DNA from: Blakeslea trispora
Lineage: Eukaryota; Mucoromycota; Mucoromycetes; Mucorales; Choanephoraceae
Length of the DNA: 64,000 bases
Assembly: GCA_025331445.1 (NCBI GenBank)
Contig: JAIWNE010000023.1
Span: 298,351-362,350, forward strand
Direction: 5' to 3'
Under the pieces are notes generated by a model. That model ran no database searches, was not told where the DNA came from, and worked only from the letters and a program-made list of their open reading frames with translations. The position numbers and the translations under genes are program-made. How positions within the stretch are numbered: the stretch's first letter is position 1; the number at the start of each line of letters is the position of its first letter. Below, in pieces: positions 46,234-57,970 of this stretch.

Positions 46234-47138
46234 ATGCTCTTTTGTGAAATTACTGACGCTAACATCTATGCTGAGCCATTCTTTCGTATCACGGGAAGAA
46301 CAGCTTCTCTCGAATCTCGTTGCATGGACTCCGGAAGCAGAGTCAAGCTTTATATGAACCATCTAGCTCTCATGTATTACTTCGTTCGCTTTGGAGGAAT
46401 TGACACTCGTCATTGTATCTCTGGTATGTCTAAATTTAAAATTTGGATTAAAACTATCATCTAATACTATTTCGAGTATAGGTGCTTTGCATGTATCGGC
46501 TTACACGTTGACGACTCCACCAAAGCATATGCCAACATTAGGGTGAGTGTGGTGGACATCAAGCCCATTTGGCAAGTCGATGATGACGGCAATGTCATTC
46601 GCAGTGCAGCCAAGAAAGTCAAGACTCGAGAGTTCCCTAGAAATAGGGAATTCGTCAAAATGAAGTTTATTGTGTACAAGCACATTTGGGAGCACATTGG
46701 AGATTCGAAGGTTGTAAACCAGAAGAATCTGACTGTTGAGCCATTTGCTCTTGAATTGAGCGACATGTATGCCGACCTTGGTAAGTAAATCAATAATATT
46801 TCAGGCTTTGTAAATTAATGTGTTTGGGTCTTGTAGTTCGTAGACAGTTGGTCACTGGAAACTACGATCCTGTCAACATCAGGCAAACAATGGCTGGTCG
46901 CGCCAACAATCAGACCAACCCCAACAGACAAGTCGTTCGTGTTCTCAGGTTAGACTACACCTATAACAACGTAGTCCGACGATTGGAGGACAACTGGGAT
47001 CACCCTTCGTTGGAGATTGACACCTTGTTAGATGACAACATCCCTCTCGAACCTTCCGTCATGTTCGACGGAACAACCAATGACGAGGATGATCGATCTG
47101 ACACCGCCAGTCACCACTCATCCATGCATCAGGATTGA
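46234..47138 (+). pseudogene. Unknown gene upstream of the Helitron Rep/helicase
   Basis: Protein-like segments: LFCEITDANIYAEPFFRITG and MNHLALMYYFVRFGGIDTRH (46234-46430). After an intron ending near 46481 comes LHVDDSTKAYANIRVSVVDI, then KKVKTREFPRNREFVKMKFI and an exon end at 46780. Exon 3, 46837-47138, has VRRQLVTGNYDPVNIRQTMA and a Ser/Asp-rich tail DEDDRSDTASHHSSMHQD. The first intron joins with the wrong phase, so either a one-base lesion or a different donor is involved. I do not recognise a family. Its position and orientation, 290 bases ahead of the Rep/helicase gene, suggest an accessory gene of the same mobile element (inference). Confidence 0.55.
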
Positions 47139-47430
47139 TCACCTTTTTTTTTTCTTTGTAAAATAGTTTATAAAGTCTTTTTTTATTCATCGTTCATGCT
47201 AAATTTTATTTTGTGCCACATTGTACCTAAATCGAAAACTCTATTTTTTATCTATATAAGGAAAGTCTGAACTATGATCATAAGGGAGCACAAAAAAGTT
47301 TCCTCTCAAATGTCAAATTTAAATGCCATAATGCTGATTTTAATAAACAGCCATGTCTGGAAATGTATAAAAAGAAAGAGTTTTTGATATTCATTAGATT
47401 TACTTTTTATTCAATACATAAAAAATCACC

Positions 47431-50400
47431 ATGTTCCATACTTTCCGTGTACGCGATAACAATTTGTCCTCCTTCACAGCCGTTCAAAAAAGACAAGTAA
47501 AAGCTTTCCAAGACTTTGTTATGAAGAAGCCTGATGGATTTTGCTGCATCTGTTTGAAGGTGCTCTATCCCGAAGATCAGCACTATAGAAGTATTAACAC
47601 TGAAACTCCTTTGCCTTGCTTGGACTGGAAGCTTGAACCACTCAGTGATACTGAGGATGAATCTATGAAGATGGTGTGCAAGGATCATGTCCACACGTTG
47701 CCTGCAGAATTCTCTAAATTCTCAATGGTGTATCCAGGTACAATAGCATCATAGCTGTTTATATTTTTGTTACTAAAATCTATGCAATTCAGGTGACCTT
47801 GCTCCTGAGACAAAGGATCTCAATTACAGAGAAAGATCGGTCTTGTCTCCTATCAAGCTCATGTCTCAGATTACAAGAAAGTCGACATTGTGTCATGGAA
47901 GAATTGGTCACTTTGAAGTTAAGGGCCCTATGTATACAACTCATAATTATGAATTCGCCGAAATGGCTTACGGTGGTACTTTGAGTTTGTTTTTTGTTCG
48001 TGGTGACCCATCTATGATCAGAAAGAAGAAGGTTAAAGATGCTTACCGTGCTTTGCAGCAGACACACCCTTTGTTGGCACGCTATGACATGCCCAAGTTA
48101 ACTTTTTCTTTGGTCAACTACCACATCTCTGAGAACAAGAAGCATGTAGACATTGAAAAAGGATGGTTGAACAGTGCTCTCTTTGCAAACGAAGATGTCA
48201 ATCCCCAGGCTACCGACGTTGAGTTCAAGGATTTGATCATAGGCGAAGACAATGTTGGAAAAATGATCCGGTACTCTCACCCTAGCCTTTTGGCCCTCAT
48301 CTTCTCATACATTTATATCAATTGTACCGGCCATTACTCATTGGTTCCTCAGAGTTTGCCAGAGTTTTCTGCTCAAGAAGGGATTTACGGTTTGCCCGAG
48401 AATCAAGGCGGTGTCTCTGTTGCAACTATGAAAGAAGAAAGCCTATCTTCTTATGCAAAAAGCAGATTGCTTATTCAAGACCGAAGATTTGCAAGAGATC
48501 CTTCCTTCTTGTTCTTCATGTTGGATTTGATCGAAAAGAGAAATATTGCGTCTGCCAATCGATTTGTGGTATCTACCAAAGGAAGAAACAACCCTGAGAC
48601 AAAGCGATGTAGTCAATCCTTTGACTGGAAAGATGAACAAGAACATAGTTTCCACCGTTCCGCCTCAAATCCGTTCATCATATGCATAAAAGAGAAAGAA
48701 TTTCTTAGATCTCCAGTGTATCTTTGAAAACTTGGGTGCTCCTCAACTTTTCTTAACATTCACTTGCGATGACAAGAGCGAAGACTTCAAAGGTATCCTT
48801 CGAGACAATGTTCAGTTTCCCTGGGAAGATCCTGTCCTCTTTACTCTGCACTTTAAAAGGAACTGGCAAAAATTCTTTACAGACTGCATTTGCAAAAAAT
48901 TTGCTGCACAAATTGGTGGTATCAAGGAATTCAGCTGGGTCATGGAGATTCAAGACAGAGGCAGCCCTCACATACATATGGTGCTATGGACTAACAAGTC
49001 AGTTCAAGAGCTCATAGAAATGAATGTTGTTCATACTTGGTTCCCTGAAGGCACTACTAATGATGACCCTATGATGCATGGACTGGTTAATCGATTGCAA
49101 CTTCACAAATGCAATCTCAAGTAAGTTTCATTATGTCAACTTTTTCTTAAACAAAAGGTGCTGATCATCAACTGTCAATTTATAGCTATTGCAAAAAGGG
49201 TGATCCAACAAGAAAATGCCGCTTTGGTTATCCCAAACCTTACTCTCCAGTTACTGTCATTGACTCAGAAAGCCGTTGTACGTATAAACGTGATGTTGGT
49301 GATGCCTATTGTAGAGATTGGAGTAAGTTGAGAATAAAAAGACAAGAAGCAAGTACTTTGATAATCCTTTTATTCTGATAAAGAGAGATGATTTTCTATC
49401 TAGTAAAATTACAACGACTATTTATACAAATTGAGTGAGGATTGGTTTATCCGATTATTTAAGCTGAGAGTAGATACGATAGAGGATGAGTAAGTCTTGA
49501 TGACTTGCTTTTGATATAAGAATGGTTATTGTTATTGATGTCTGACTAGTTTGGAATAAGTAAGGCAGCTTGATTGGATCAATTAGGGAATTGATCTCCG
49601 CTGTCATTTATATTTTTGTAGGTAATATATTTGAGTCTGAATATATGTGCGTTTCAAGTTGAATCCCTGAATCTGTTTCAATTCAGCTCAGGGTATTTCT
49701 TTATATGGAATACTTCTTTTATCAAGATCTTTTTATAGAACTTCTTTATGATTTAAATATGGTGCAATCACCACACCTATGTCAACAATTATAACCCTTA
49801 CCTCTTGGCTGTTTTCCGTACATCTATGGATATTCAATACAATGACGGGCCGCAAGCTGTTAGATACCTTGCAAAGTATTTAGCAAAAGATGATTATGAA
49901 GCAAAGATTTTGCTAAAAAACATACAGCTGCAAAATCAGGGCTACTACAAGAGAACTTCATATGTGTCAGAAAAAGAGCACTATTCGACTCGTATCGTTG
50001 GAGCAGTAGAAGCAACTTACGACTTGATGGGATGGAGAAAGCACAGTAACTCCAGAAATGTGTTGTTTTTAAGCACCAGCCTTATAGGTCAAGACACAAG
50101 ACGTTTGCGAACTAATATCAAGGAACTGGATTCTGAAGATGACAAAATTTATTCGCTCACTCCAGTTGGTATGTTGCCTACTTTCAAACAACTATACATA
50201 GACACATTCTCAAACTTTTTTCTTTATAGAAATATATGAAAAGCGAGAAGGTGCAGAAAACTTGACCATGCCACAATTCTTCAGCTTCTATAAAAGAGTA
50301 TACACAAACATTAGATACACCACTGTAAGAGATGTCACTCGCCCTTTTCATCCCGAGCCATTATCAGAATATGTACAATGCTTCGGCAAACTTGTGTTTA

Positions 50401-52050
50401 AGCTCATCAAAGACAAGCCTCTCTTCTGGAGAACGTTCAATCAAAGCGAGATGAATGGTGAAAGTTTCTACTACCAGCAAATAGTACTGAAGCATGCCAT
50501 ATTTAATGCTACTTATCAAGAGAAAATGAGCCCCTTTGGAACATTTAAAGGTTAGTCATACTCAAATGCAATAAGAGTGGCTCAAAGATATTAATTTCAG
50601 TTGAATAGATTATTATGAGCATCTTCTCAACGAAGGCTTAATAGAAGCTCACAGAAGAGTTAACATCACTTCGCTCGATGACATTGATGATATTGAAAGA
50701 GGACTTGATACCTGTCGTGATGAACTTTCTATGATGCAATCTATGGCTAATCAAAGTCAAAAGAGTATCTTTGAACAAGTTACTACCGAACTCGAGCTCA
50801 ACTCAACCGCTATTGTTTCTAGAGCTGCTGGAACTGGAAAATCGTTTGTCTTAAGAATGTTGGAAAGACACTATAGATTGCAAGACTACAAGGTAACTGA
50901 GACAAAAACAAGTCATCTTACCAGTCGCAGTTAATTAACACTGTAATGATTTTTTATAGGTCTTTAAACTTGTACCAACAGGTGTCGCTGCTCACAACAT
51001 TGCTGGCCAGACTGTGCATAGATTCTTTGGCTTGACAAATGTATCTGCTGTTCCCAACTTTTTGGTTCTCGATCAATATGTCAAGCTGTATCCAAAGATC
51101 CTTTTGTTAATAGATGAATATTCTATGATAAGCGCCAAACTTTTTGAATCTATAAATGATGCATTGGTCAAGACTACCCAAAGAGAACCATTATGGGAGG
51201 AATCAAAACCGTTCTTTTTGGAGATGTTGCTCAACTATTACCAATCCAGCATAAAGAAGGCAAGATCTGGGAGTCTGAATTGTTCAACGCTGTTCCTCGC
51301 TTTTCTTTAATTGATTCTGTTCGCCAACAAGATGAACGATTTGTTGAAGTATTAAACAAAGTACGCAACTACATATTTGACGAATCTGTAATTGCCTTTA
51401 TTAATGAGCGAACTGTTCTCAAATCCGACCTTCCTCTTTCCTGCTTGCGACTCCATACAACTAGACAACGGGTTGCTACTGCGAATCAAAAGGACTTTGC
51501 TGATTTCCCTGGTGAAGAAATGCAGTTCAAGGCAAATGATTCTTTTGTGGGAAACGAACGGACTGCCAAAATCGCATTGAGAGAAACAAGACTGCTGGAT
51601 AACCTCTTTCTCAAGCCAAACATGCCTGTCATGGTCATCCATAACTTGCATGTCCCCAGTGGATGGGTAAATGGTACCATTGCCTTGGTTGAATATATGG
51701 AGGAGGAAAACATATGCTTAAAGAAGACACTGCCAAATGGAGATGATGCTATATACTGGATTCAGCGCATAAGCCGCCAAGTGCCTGGTACTAGCTATGC
51801 AAGGACCCAGTTTCCTATCGTTCCTGCCTTTGCCACAACTATTCACAAAGCACAAAGCGCAACCATCGACTGCGTTGGCATCCACTTGGACAATATGCTC
51901 TCGCATGGTCAACCCTACGTTGCCATGTCTCGAGTTAGAAAAATTGAAGATTTATACTTTTTTGGGGCTGAAATGCCACTCAGTATAAAAAGAAAATTTG
52001 GTGTTGATGTAGATGCAGTGGAGATAGTTAGAAACAAAAGACGTTCATGA
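47431..52050 (+). pseudogene. Helitron-type Rep (HUH) plus Pif1-like helicase
   Basis: Exons about 47431-47737, 47793-49120, 49186-49309 continuing at 49781-50168, 50230-50550, 50609-50892, 50960-52050. Rep part: ENLGAPQLFLTFTCDD, WVMEIQDRGSPHIHMVLWT (HUH-type HIH) and VRYLAKYLAKDD (paired Tyr motif). Helicase part: SRAAGTGKSF (Walker A), LLIDEYSM, LFGDVAQLLPI, IDSVRQQDE, TTIHKAQSATID and YVAMSRVRKIEDLYF, the SF1/Pif1 motifs. Lesions are a frame change near 48605, a TAA at 48687-48689, a solo LTR at 49310-49775 and a frame change near 51187. Rolling-circle transposase, now inactive. Element termini were not located. Confidence 0.88.
49310..49775 (-). mobile_element. Solo LTR (family A), 466 bases, TSD CCTAT, inside Rep
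   Basis: TGTAGAGATTGG...CAATCACCACA, flanked by CCTAT (49305-49309 and 49776-49780). Excision joins GAT-GCC-TAT-GTC-AAC-AAT, an uninterrupted Rep frame (DAYVNNYNPYLLAVF). In reverse orientation it carries TGTGGTGATTGCACCATAT at one end and TATAAATAG plus GATTATCAAAG-(T/C)ACTT at the other, matching the LTR at 60322-60828. Confidence 0.93.
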
Positions 52051-52235
52051 ACGTTTTGTAACATAAAATAAAATATCTTTTGCCTAAATCTCAATCATCG
52101 TTTCTTATAAACGAGCTCAATCAAAACTAAAACATCACCAACGAACATCCCCGATCCTTGAGCAAAATGATTGGCTGCCGTTTTGGACTGCCATAATTTT
52201 TGAGCTGAGCTGAGCATACAGAACAGCACTCTCTT

Positions 52236-52380
52236 ATTTCTTTTTTTTTTTCTTTTTTTTTTCTTTTTTTTTTCTTTTTTTTTTCTTTTTTTTTTTCTTT
52301 TTTTTTTCTTTTTTTTTTTCTTTTTTTTTTTTCTTTTTTTTTTCTTTTTTTTTTTTCTTTTTTTTTTCTTTTTTTTTTTT
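52236..52380. repeat. (T8-11 C)n low-complexity tract
   Basis: About 145 bases of T runs of 8-11 separated by single C, just downstream of the Rep/helicase stop. It produces artefactual Lys-rich frames on the minus strand. Confidence 0.95.
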
Positions 52381-52650
52381 ACAAATATCATATAATCCAT
52401 CAACATCACTGACTCTTTTATTTAACAATAGCTACATGTATATCACCTTATCATGACAACATCTCCCTAACTCGACTACGCTTCTCTTCTTGTTTTTATG
52501 CATCTTCCAACTCACCATCTGTATATATCTGTTTATCATCCACTTTATATATACTTGTGTAGATACTCATCATTGACTTTGATAAACAATCCTTTATCCA
52601 TGTCACACTCTTCTGTATCGCTTTCTGCCAACTCATCCATGACTCTTTTA

Positions 52651-55560
52651 GAGTGCGTCCAGTTTGTAATCGCCAATAATTTTTTAGAGGAACTTTTGAC
52701 CCATTTCGTCGCCGATTAAAATCGCACCTTGAAATTTGTCTATACTGGATTTTTTTTTATTTATATGAGCTTTCTATGACTTTTGTATGTTTTAGAAAAT
52801 TTTTTGACAAGCTCATTTGTCTCGATGGCATCATGACCTTGGCTATATGCTTCTATATACCGATAAGCAAGGTTTTGCCATTTTCTAATTGTCTTTGTAC
52901 CATTGGTAACCTGATTGCTGTCTAGAAACTTATGGATGTTATCTTTAAGGCCCTTAAATGTGTAGTCACACTCAAGGCGAGCAATACGCTTTGACTCGGC
53001 CCAGTGTCGCTCAATCCAATTGGTTTCGCAATGATACTTTGGATAGAGTGTCATCATATGGCCATTGTTAATGATTGTTTCTTCTAGGATTGACTTTTGA
53101 TTAACAAAATCATCTTGTGCCGACAGTATTTTCTCTAGACAACACTTGTCACCAGTATGCTCATCATTACACTTCTTCAAGAGCGAACAGTCTTTTTGAA
53201 TGAGCCGTCTTTCCAAAAGGATTTGGAAAGTGCCTTTAAAGTACTCAACCTAAGATTATGAGTTAAAAGTTATTGGAGAGTTGATTTTTTGTAATTGCAA
53301 TAAAAACTTACGGGTCTAGGGAACTGTAGCTTTTGTACCAAAAAAGTTCTCAAAGCATTCTCTGTTCCAAAACGCTTTCTTGGCCCTACTTGAGGCTTGA
53401 GTCTTTTAAATTCAGTCTTGAATTTTCTAAAATCAATATTGCGCATGAAGTACATGCTTTGCATCATGGCTTGGTCTGATTCTGGATCTCTGTAGAAGCC
53501 GTCTCGAAAGCGATAAGGTGATTCCGGTTTGTATGGGATTTCCCCAGAAGACATTCTACTCGCAAGCAAGGCATCATTGCCAAATGCACGATGATTTTGA
53601 CTTTGATCAAACGCAAACAAACCAATACAGTCAGGATGCAACAACTCAAAGAGCGGAAGTACATCCTCCTTGAGTTGTGCATTGAGGTCCTCACATTTCC
53701 ACCAGTTGTCTCCACCTGGATAGAAAATTGTTCTTGAGGACCTCTCTTCCCCGTTGACCAAAGCCTTCATAGTACCATGGCAAGCGCACATGAACTCTGA
53801 CACCATGACAGACTTGCCCTGGCCTTTAGGCAAGATAGCCGATTCGGTAGGTAGTTGCCAGCGAGTCTTCTTTCCATCGTTGGCATAAAAGGTGCTCTCA
53901 TCATGAGTGACAAGAACTACCTTCTTTTCTTCTTCTCGAAGGGTTGGTTGAACAACCTCTTCTTCATTACCATATGGATAAAATTCCATCCTCTTCTTCC
54001 ACCCCATCATCTGTCTTGCCCACTGAAGACGATATTCTTTTACATCTTGTCTTTCATGGCCATCGATGTACATAAAGTCTTTGCCAGTACTCTTATAGTC
54101 AAAGCCCCACAGTTTCAGGTATTTAGAAACTGTGGTTTGGCTCAGAGACTTAAGCTTGTTTCCTAGCTCTTCACTTATTATACCTGTGCTCAAAACATAA
54201 GGCAAAATCACCTTTCTTACATGGTCAACTAAGCCTCTTGTTGATCGCTGATTGAGCTTTGTTTCTCTTAACCAGTCAAGGCATCTCTGCTTGATGTCCT
54301 CATCTGACAACAGAGACACTCGCTTAGCGAACTTGCCTTGTCTTAAGACAGGGATATCCCCAGTCTTAAGAAGAGCCTTAGTCCACATGCGAATACTCTT
54401 TGCGCGATAAGACTCGGATGGGGACAACCAGGTTATAGCTGCTGCTTCTTGGCTTGCCTCCATGGCACCTTTTCCATCTTTGATGCGCTTGAGGTAGGCA
54501 ATGACAGCTTGATAGCGGAAGGTATCATAATGTCTGTGCAAAGTTTGGACAACTCGAGAGTTTGCTACTGGCTTCAGCAACTCACTAAGCTTACTGAAAG
54601 CACTGGAGATATCCAAGACGTCAGCTTCTTCTACTTCCTCTTCTTCTTCATCGGCTCTGACTTCAGCAGACTGTTCCTTAGAGATCTGAAAATAATCAGA
54701 TATTTTTGATGAGCCTTCTGCCATCATCCTATTTTTTTGCTTTCTTTTTCTGATCGCTCTGTCGGTCAATTGAAAAGTTCTTGCATGTTTTCTTTTCTTG
54801 TTGATTTCTGGGTTGTTGTTGTCCCATTTCAAAGTGTCATGCAAACACTTTGTATTCTGATCTTCAATGTTGTCTAACATTTCTAATTCGATCTCTAAAC
54901 TTTCTTCGCCATCACTCTCTGAAATAAATTCAAAGTCGAAACATGATTCAATAGTAGGATACTCAAAGTTACTGTTGTCTTCATAATCGAACGAAGTATC
55001 GTCGATAGAAGAGACGCCTTCATTTTCGATCTTATTGTTCTATCTTTAAATTAAATTGCACAACTCAAAAGACACTTGATTCCATACCAATGCTTTTTCA
55101 GCTTCAACTTTTTGATTATGTCTGTCTTGGTTGAACTTTTTAAGCTTCTGAAGATTTTTGCTAGGACGACCCATGTTGAACTTTGCGAAAAAGGAACAGA
55201 CAAAAGGTTCTGCTAAACAATTTTAATAGACTAGGATTCTGACTGACAACGTAGCACAAACTACCATTTTAATATATCGGAGTTTGATTGTGTAACACTA
55301 ACTACTATATTATTGGTTGAAACTTATGTATGCCTATAATTAGACCTCAGAGGAACGTTCAGGTCGAAGTGAAAAAAAATAACTCGAGATAGAGACAAGA
55401 TATAAAGAAAAGGAGGCCGAGGATCGATAGAGAATTAAATTTTGAATAGATTGTCGGCCTCGCTTTTTAATTTTGTCTGCAAAAAAAATTTGCTATTTTG
55501 GTCCAAAAGTGCCAAAAATTTTCACCACCAAGTTGCGGCGATTACAAACTGGACGCACTC
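52651..55560 (-). mobile_element. Complete DNA transposon, 24-base TIRs, TA target
   Basis: Begins GAGTGCGTCCAGTTTGTAAT and ends with its exact complement; 24 bases match (52651-52674 and 55537-55560). TA lies on both sides (52649-52650 and 55561-55562). Length 2,910 bases. It contains a single intact three-exon transposase gene on the minus strand. It sits immediately before the surviving exon of copy B, in what looks like the preceding intron. Confidence 0.93.
52761..55174 (-). CDS. DDE transposase of the HDEST/NWIERHW fungal family
   Basis: Three exons: 55174-55088, 55039-53312, 53249-52761; all junctions in phase, giving 767 residues without lesions. The N-terminus MGRPSKNLQKLKKFNQDR is basic and is followed by an acidic segment and nuclear-signal-like KKRKHARTF and AIRKRKQKNR. 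An HTH-like region (LSQTTVSKYLKLWGF) precedes the catalytic domain: VLVTHDESTFYANDGKKTRW, SVMVSEFMCACHG, LFAFDQSQNHRAFGNDALLA and, in exon 3, KYHCETNWIERHWAESKR. D, D and E are thus present. Large transposases with this HDE.TFYAND and C-E-N-IE--W signature are frequent in basidiomycetes and Mucoromycota (memory); I cannot name the superfamily with confidence. Confidence 0.88.
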
Positions 55561-55646
55561 TACTTGACTAACACCAAAAATGATAATGGTCTGTAGGAGA
55601 TTCTTCGTCAAAGTGGTTGAAGATTCTCGTCTTTTGAAGAAGGCTA

Positions 55647-57970
55647 CAGTGGTCGCTCTATTTAAGGGTATGGCAAAATTTCCAAAATCCCACACTCAAA
55701 TAGAATTTCGTAACTTGTATTTTTAAAGTAGTCACCACCAATTTCGGAGCTTGATTGTCACTTGTGCCTTAAATTAATCTGAAAGATATGCTTCAAATAA
55801 ACCATTATTTTCACAATATGTCAAACACTAGATTACGCTTAAACACAAGTCAAAAGGTCAAGATCCTAGACGAGTATGCTAAGCGTCAGCTTAAACAGGA
55901 AGAACTCGGAGAATGGGCACAAAAGGAGTTTAAGCTTCAACAGCCTGTTCCTCAGCAGACTATTTCCAATGTCATTAAGGCTTCAGACAAGATTTATGCC
56001 AAGGCTGATACTGATGACAAGGCCAAAAGCTTGAAAAGTCTTCGCTATCCTGAATTGGATAACGATGTTGAGAAGTTCATTTCTCAAATGAATGAATCGA
56101 ACTTGCCAATCAACAGGGATATCATCATGAGGTATGCCAAGAGATAATCTGTTGCCAAGTACCAGATTCCCGAGGGAGCTATCAAGTTCTCTCATGGTTG
56201 GCTCACAAAGCTCTTCAACCGAATTGGAGTTAAGAGCAGATTGCTCCACGGCGAGTCTGCTTCTGTCGACATCACTTCCGAGAACATACAGAAGCAATTA
56301 CAAAAGATTGCTGAGCTTCTTGAGCCATACAGTCCTGCCGACATCATAAATTTTGATGAGACAGGACTGTATTATCAGCAACCTCCAAGAAGAACCATCA
56401 GTTCCGAGCCTCTTGGGGAATTAAAATGCAGCAAGAACAGGTTGACTGTGGGTTTGCTTTGCAATTCGGATGGCACCTACAAAGGCCATCCAATTGTAAT
56501 TGGTAAGCATAAGCAGCCCTCATGCTTCAAGACCAATGCTCGTTTGCTGAGCATGACAGCTATTGGTAAACGACACCACGTCGAGTACCATAGCTCGCCC
56601 AACGCTTGGATGACTTCTGCCATCTTCACTGGCTACATCAAGCGACTTGATGTAGCCTTTGGAAGGCAAGATAGAAAAATTGCCTTGCTTCTGGACAATG
56701 CCTCTGTGCACAAAACAGATGTGCCGTTGAAGAACATCCTGCTGGTTTTCTTGCCTGCCAACACCACCAGCAAGCTGCAAGCTCTTGATGCAGGTAAGCT
56801 TTTCTATCTACTACATGTGAAGAGAAACTAATATTTGGGAGTAATATCATAGGTATAATTGCAAACTTCAAGGCACACTTCCGCAATAAGCAGTATGAGC
56901 GTGCCTTGAACTTGCATAGCATTGGTAACTTAAGCGAGAAGTTGTACAAGATGAACCAAGTACAAGCAATGTTCTTCTTGGCTGCTTCTTGGCTTGAGGT
57001 GAAGCCAGAAACAATCAAGAACTGCTGGCGACACACCCGCATCTTGGAGAGCAAGGAGGACGAAATGGTAGAGCCTCCTACCACTGCTTTGCCCTTGGAG
57101 CAGGAGATTGTTGACAGTCTTAACTGTCTTATTCCCCAGCTACCAGGAAACCAAAATGAGACAGTTAAGACTGTCAGCGATCTCGATTTAAACGTTGACG
57201 AAGCAGAAATGATGTTGGTGACTTCTGTCCAAGATGCGGGTGACGAAGAAGCTTTGGGTGAAGAAGAAGAAGAAGATATCTTCTATGACGTCGAGGCAAC
57301 CAAGAAGAGGTTACGGGAATGTTATGAATTTATTTTGAATCATGACATTCCCGAAGATGATATAGAAACCTCTATGCATCGACGTTATAGAAGAAGAATT
57401 GCTGCTGCACGCGCTGAAGTCATTAATGCGCGCGAGCAGACTAATTGATGTATCGTAAGCTAGATGCATCATTAAATCAAGACATTTATTCAAGACACAA
57501 TCCTACTTTGTGTCACCAAGCTCAATTTATATTGACAATCTCATTCTACACTGAATAAAACCCTCTCTTAATCTTGTTTAACTCATCTTGACTTAACAGA
57601 TAAATTACTAATATTTATCAATTTTTTAAGCCTTGATAGATTATATCAATAAAACTTGAAAAAAAAAATTTATTTGTTTTCTCTGAATAAGGGTATCAGT
57701 GTCAAAATCTCACCCTTATTTAGAGCGAGAGTACAAGAGTTCTGATAACTATTAAGATTGGTTATTTTTTGAAATTTAGTGAGTTTTATCAATAAAATCT
57801 GAAAAAAAATCCGAATTTCTCTAAATAAGGGTAAAATTTTTGAAATCGCACCCTTATCTGGAATAAGGGTATAAGGGTATTAATGCTGGTAATGCTGTTC
57901 AACTTTTGAAATCGCACCCTTATATAGAGAATACCCTTAAATAGAACACCTTTAAATAGAGCGACTACTG
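55647..57970 (+). mobile_element. pogo/Tigger-type DNA transposon
   Basis: Inverted ends CAGTGGTCGCTCTATTTAAG (left) and CAGTAGTCGCTCTATTTAAA (right, inward), TA at 55645-55646 and 57971-57972. Length 2,324 bases. It carries one transposase gene. Several GGGTA-rich subterminal motifs (ATAAGGGTA, CACCCTTAT) recur in the right 300 bases. Inserted in copy B. Confidence 0.92.
55818..57448 (+). pseudogene. pogo-type DDE_1 transposase, one internal stop
   Basis: Exons 55818-56793 and 56853-57448; the intron keeps phase (GAT-GCA-G/GT-ATA). An N-terminal pipsqueak/CENP-B-type HTH (LNTSQKVKILDEYAK) and a second HTH (FSHGWLTKLFNRIGVKSR) precede DDE_1: IINFDETGLYYQQPP, IALLLDNASVHK, LPANTTSKLQALDAGIIANF, followed by NKQYERAL. 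The only lesion I see is TAA at 56145-56147 in frame, between MRYAKR and SVAKYQIPEGAIK (one base from CAA or AAA). The acidic C-terminus is intact. Confidence 0.9.

Noticed and set aside
49321..49790. Treating the gap in the Rep gene as an intron (GTAAGT at 49324)
   Set aside because: No AG acceptor fits the right side, while TG...CA ends with CCTAT duplications restore the frame exactly.
52095..52428. Lys-rich minus-strand frames
   Set aside because: Translation of the (T8-11 C)n low-complexity tract, not a protein.
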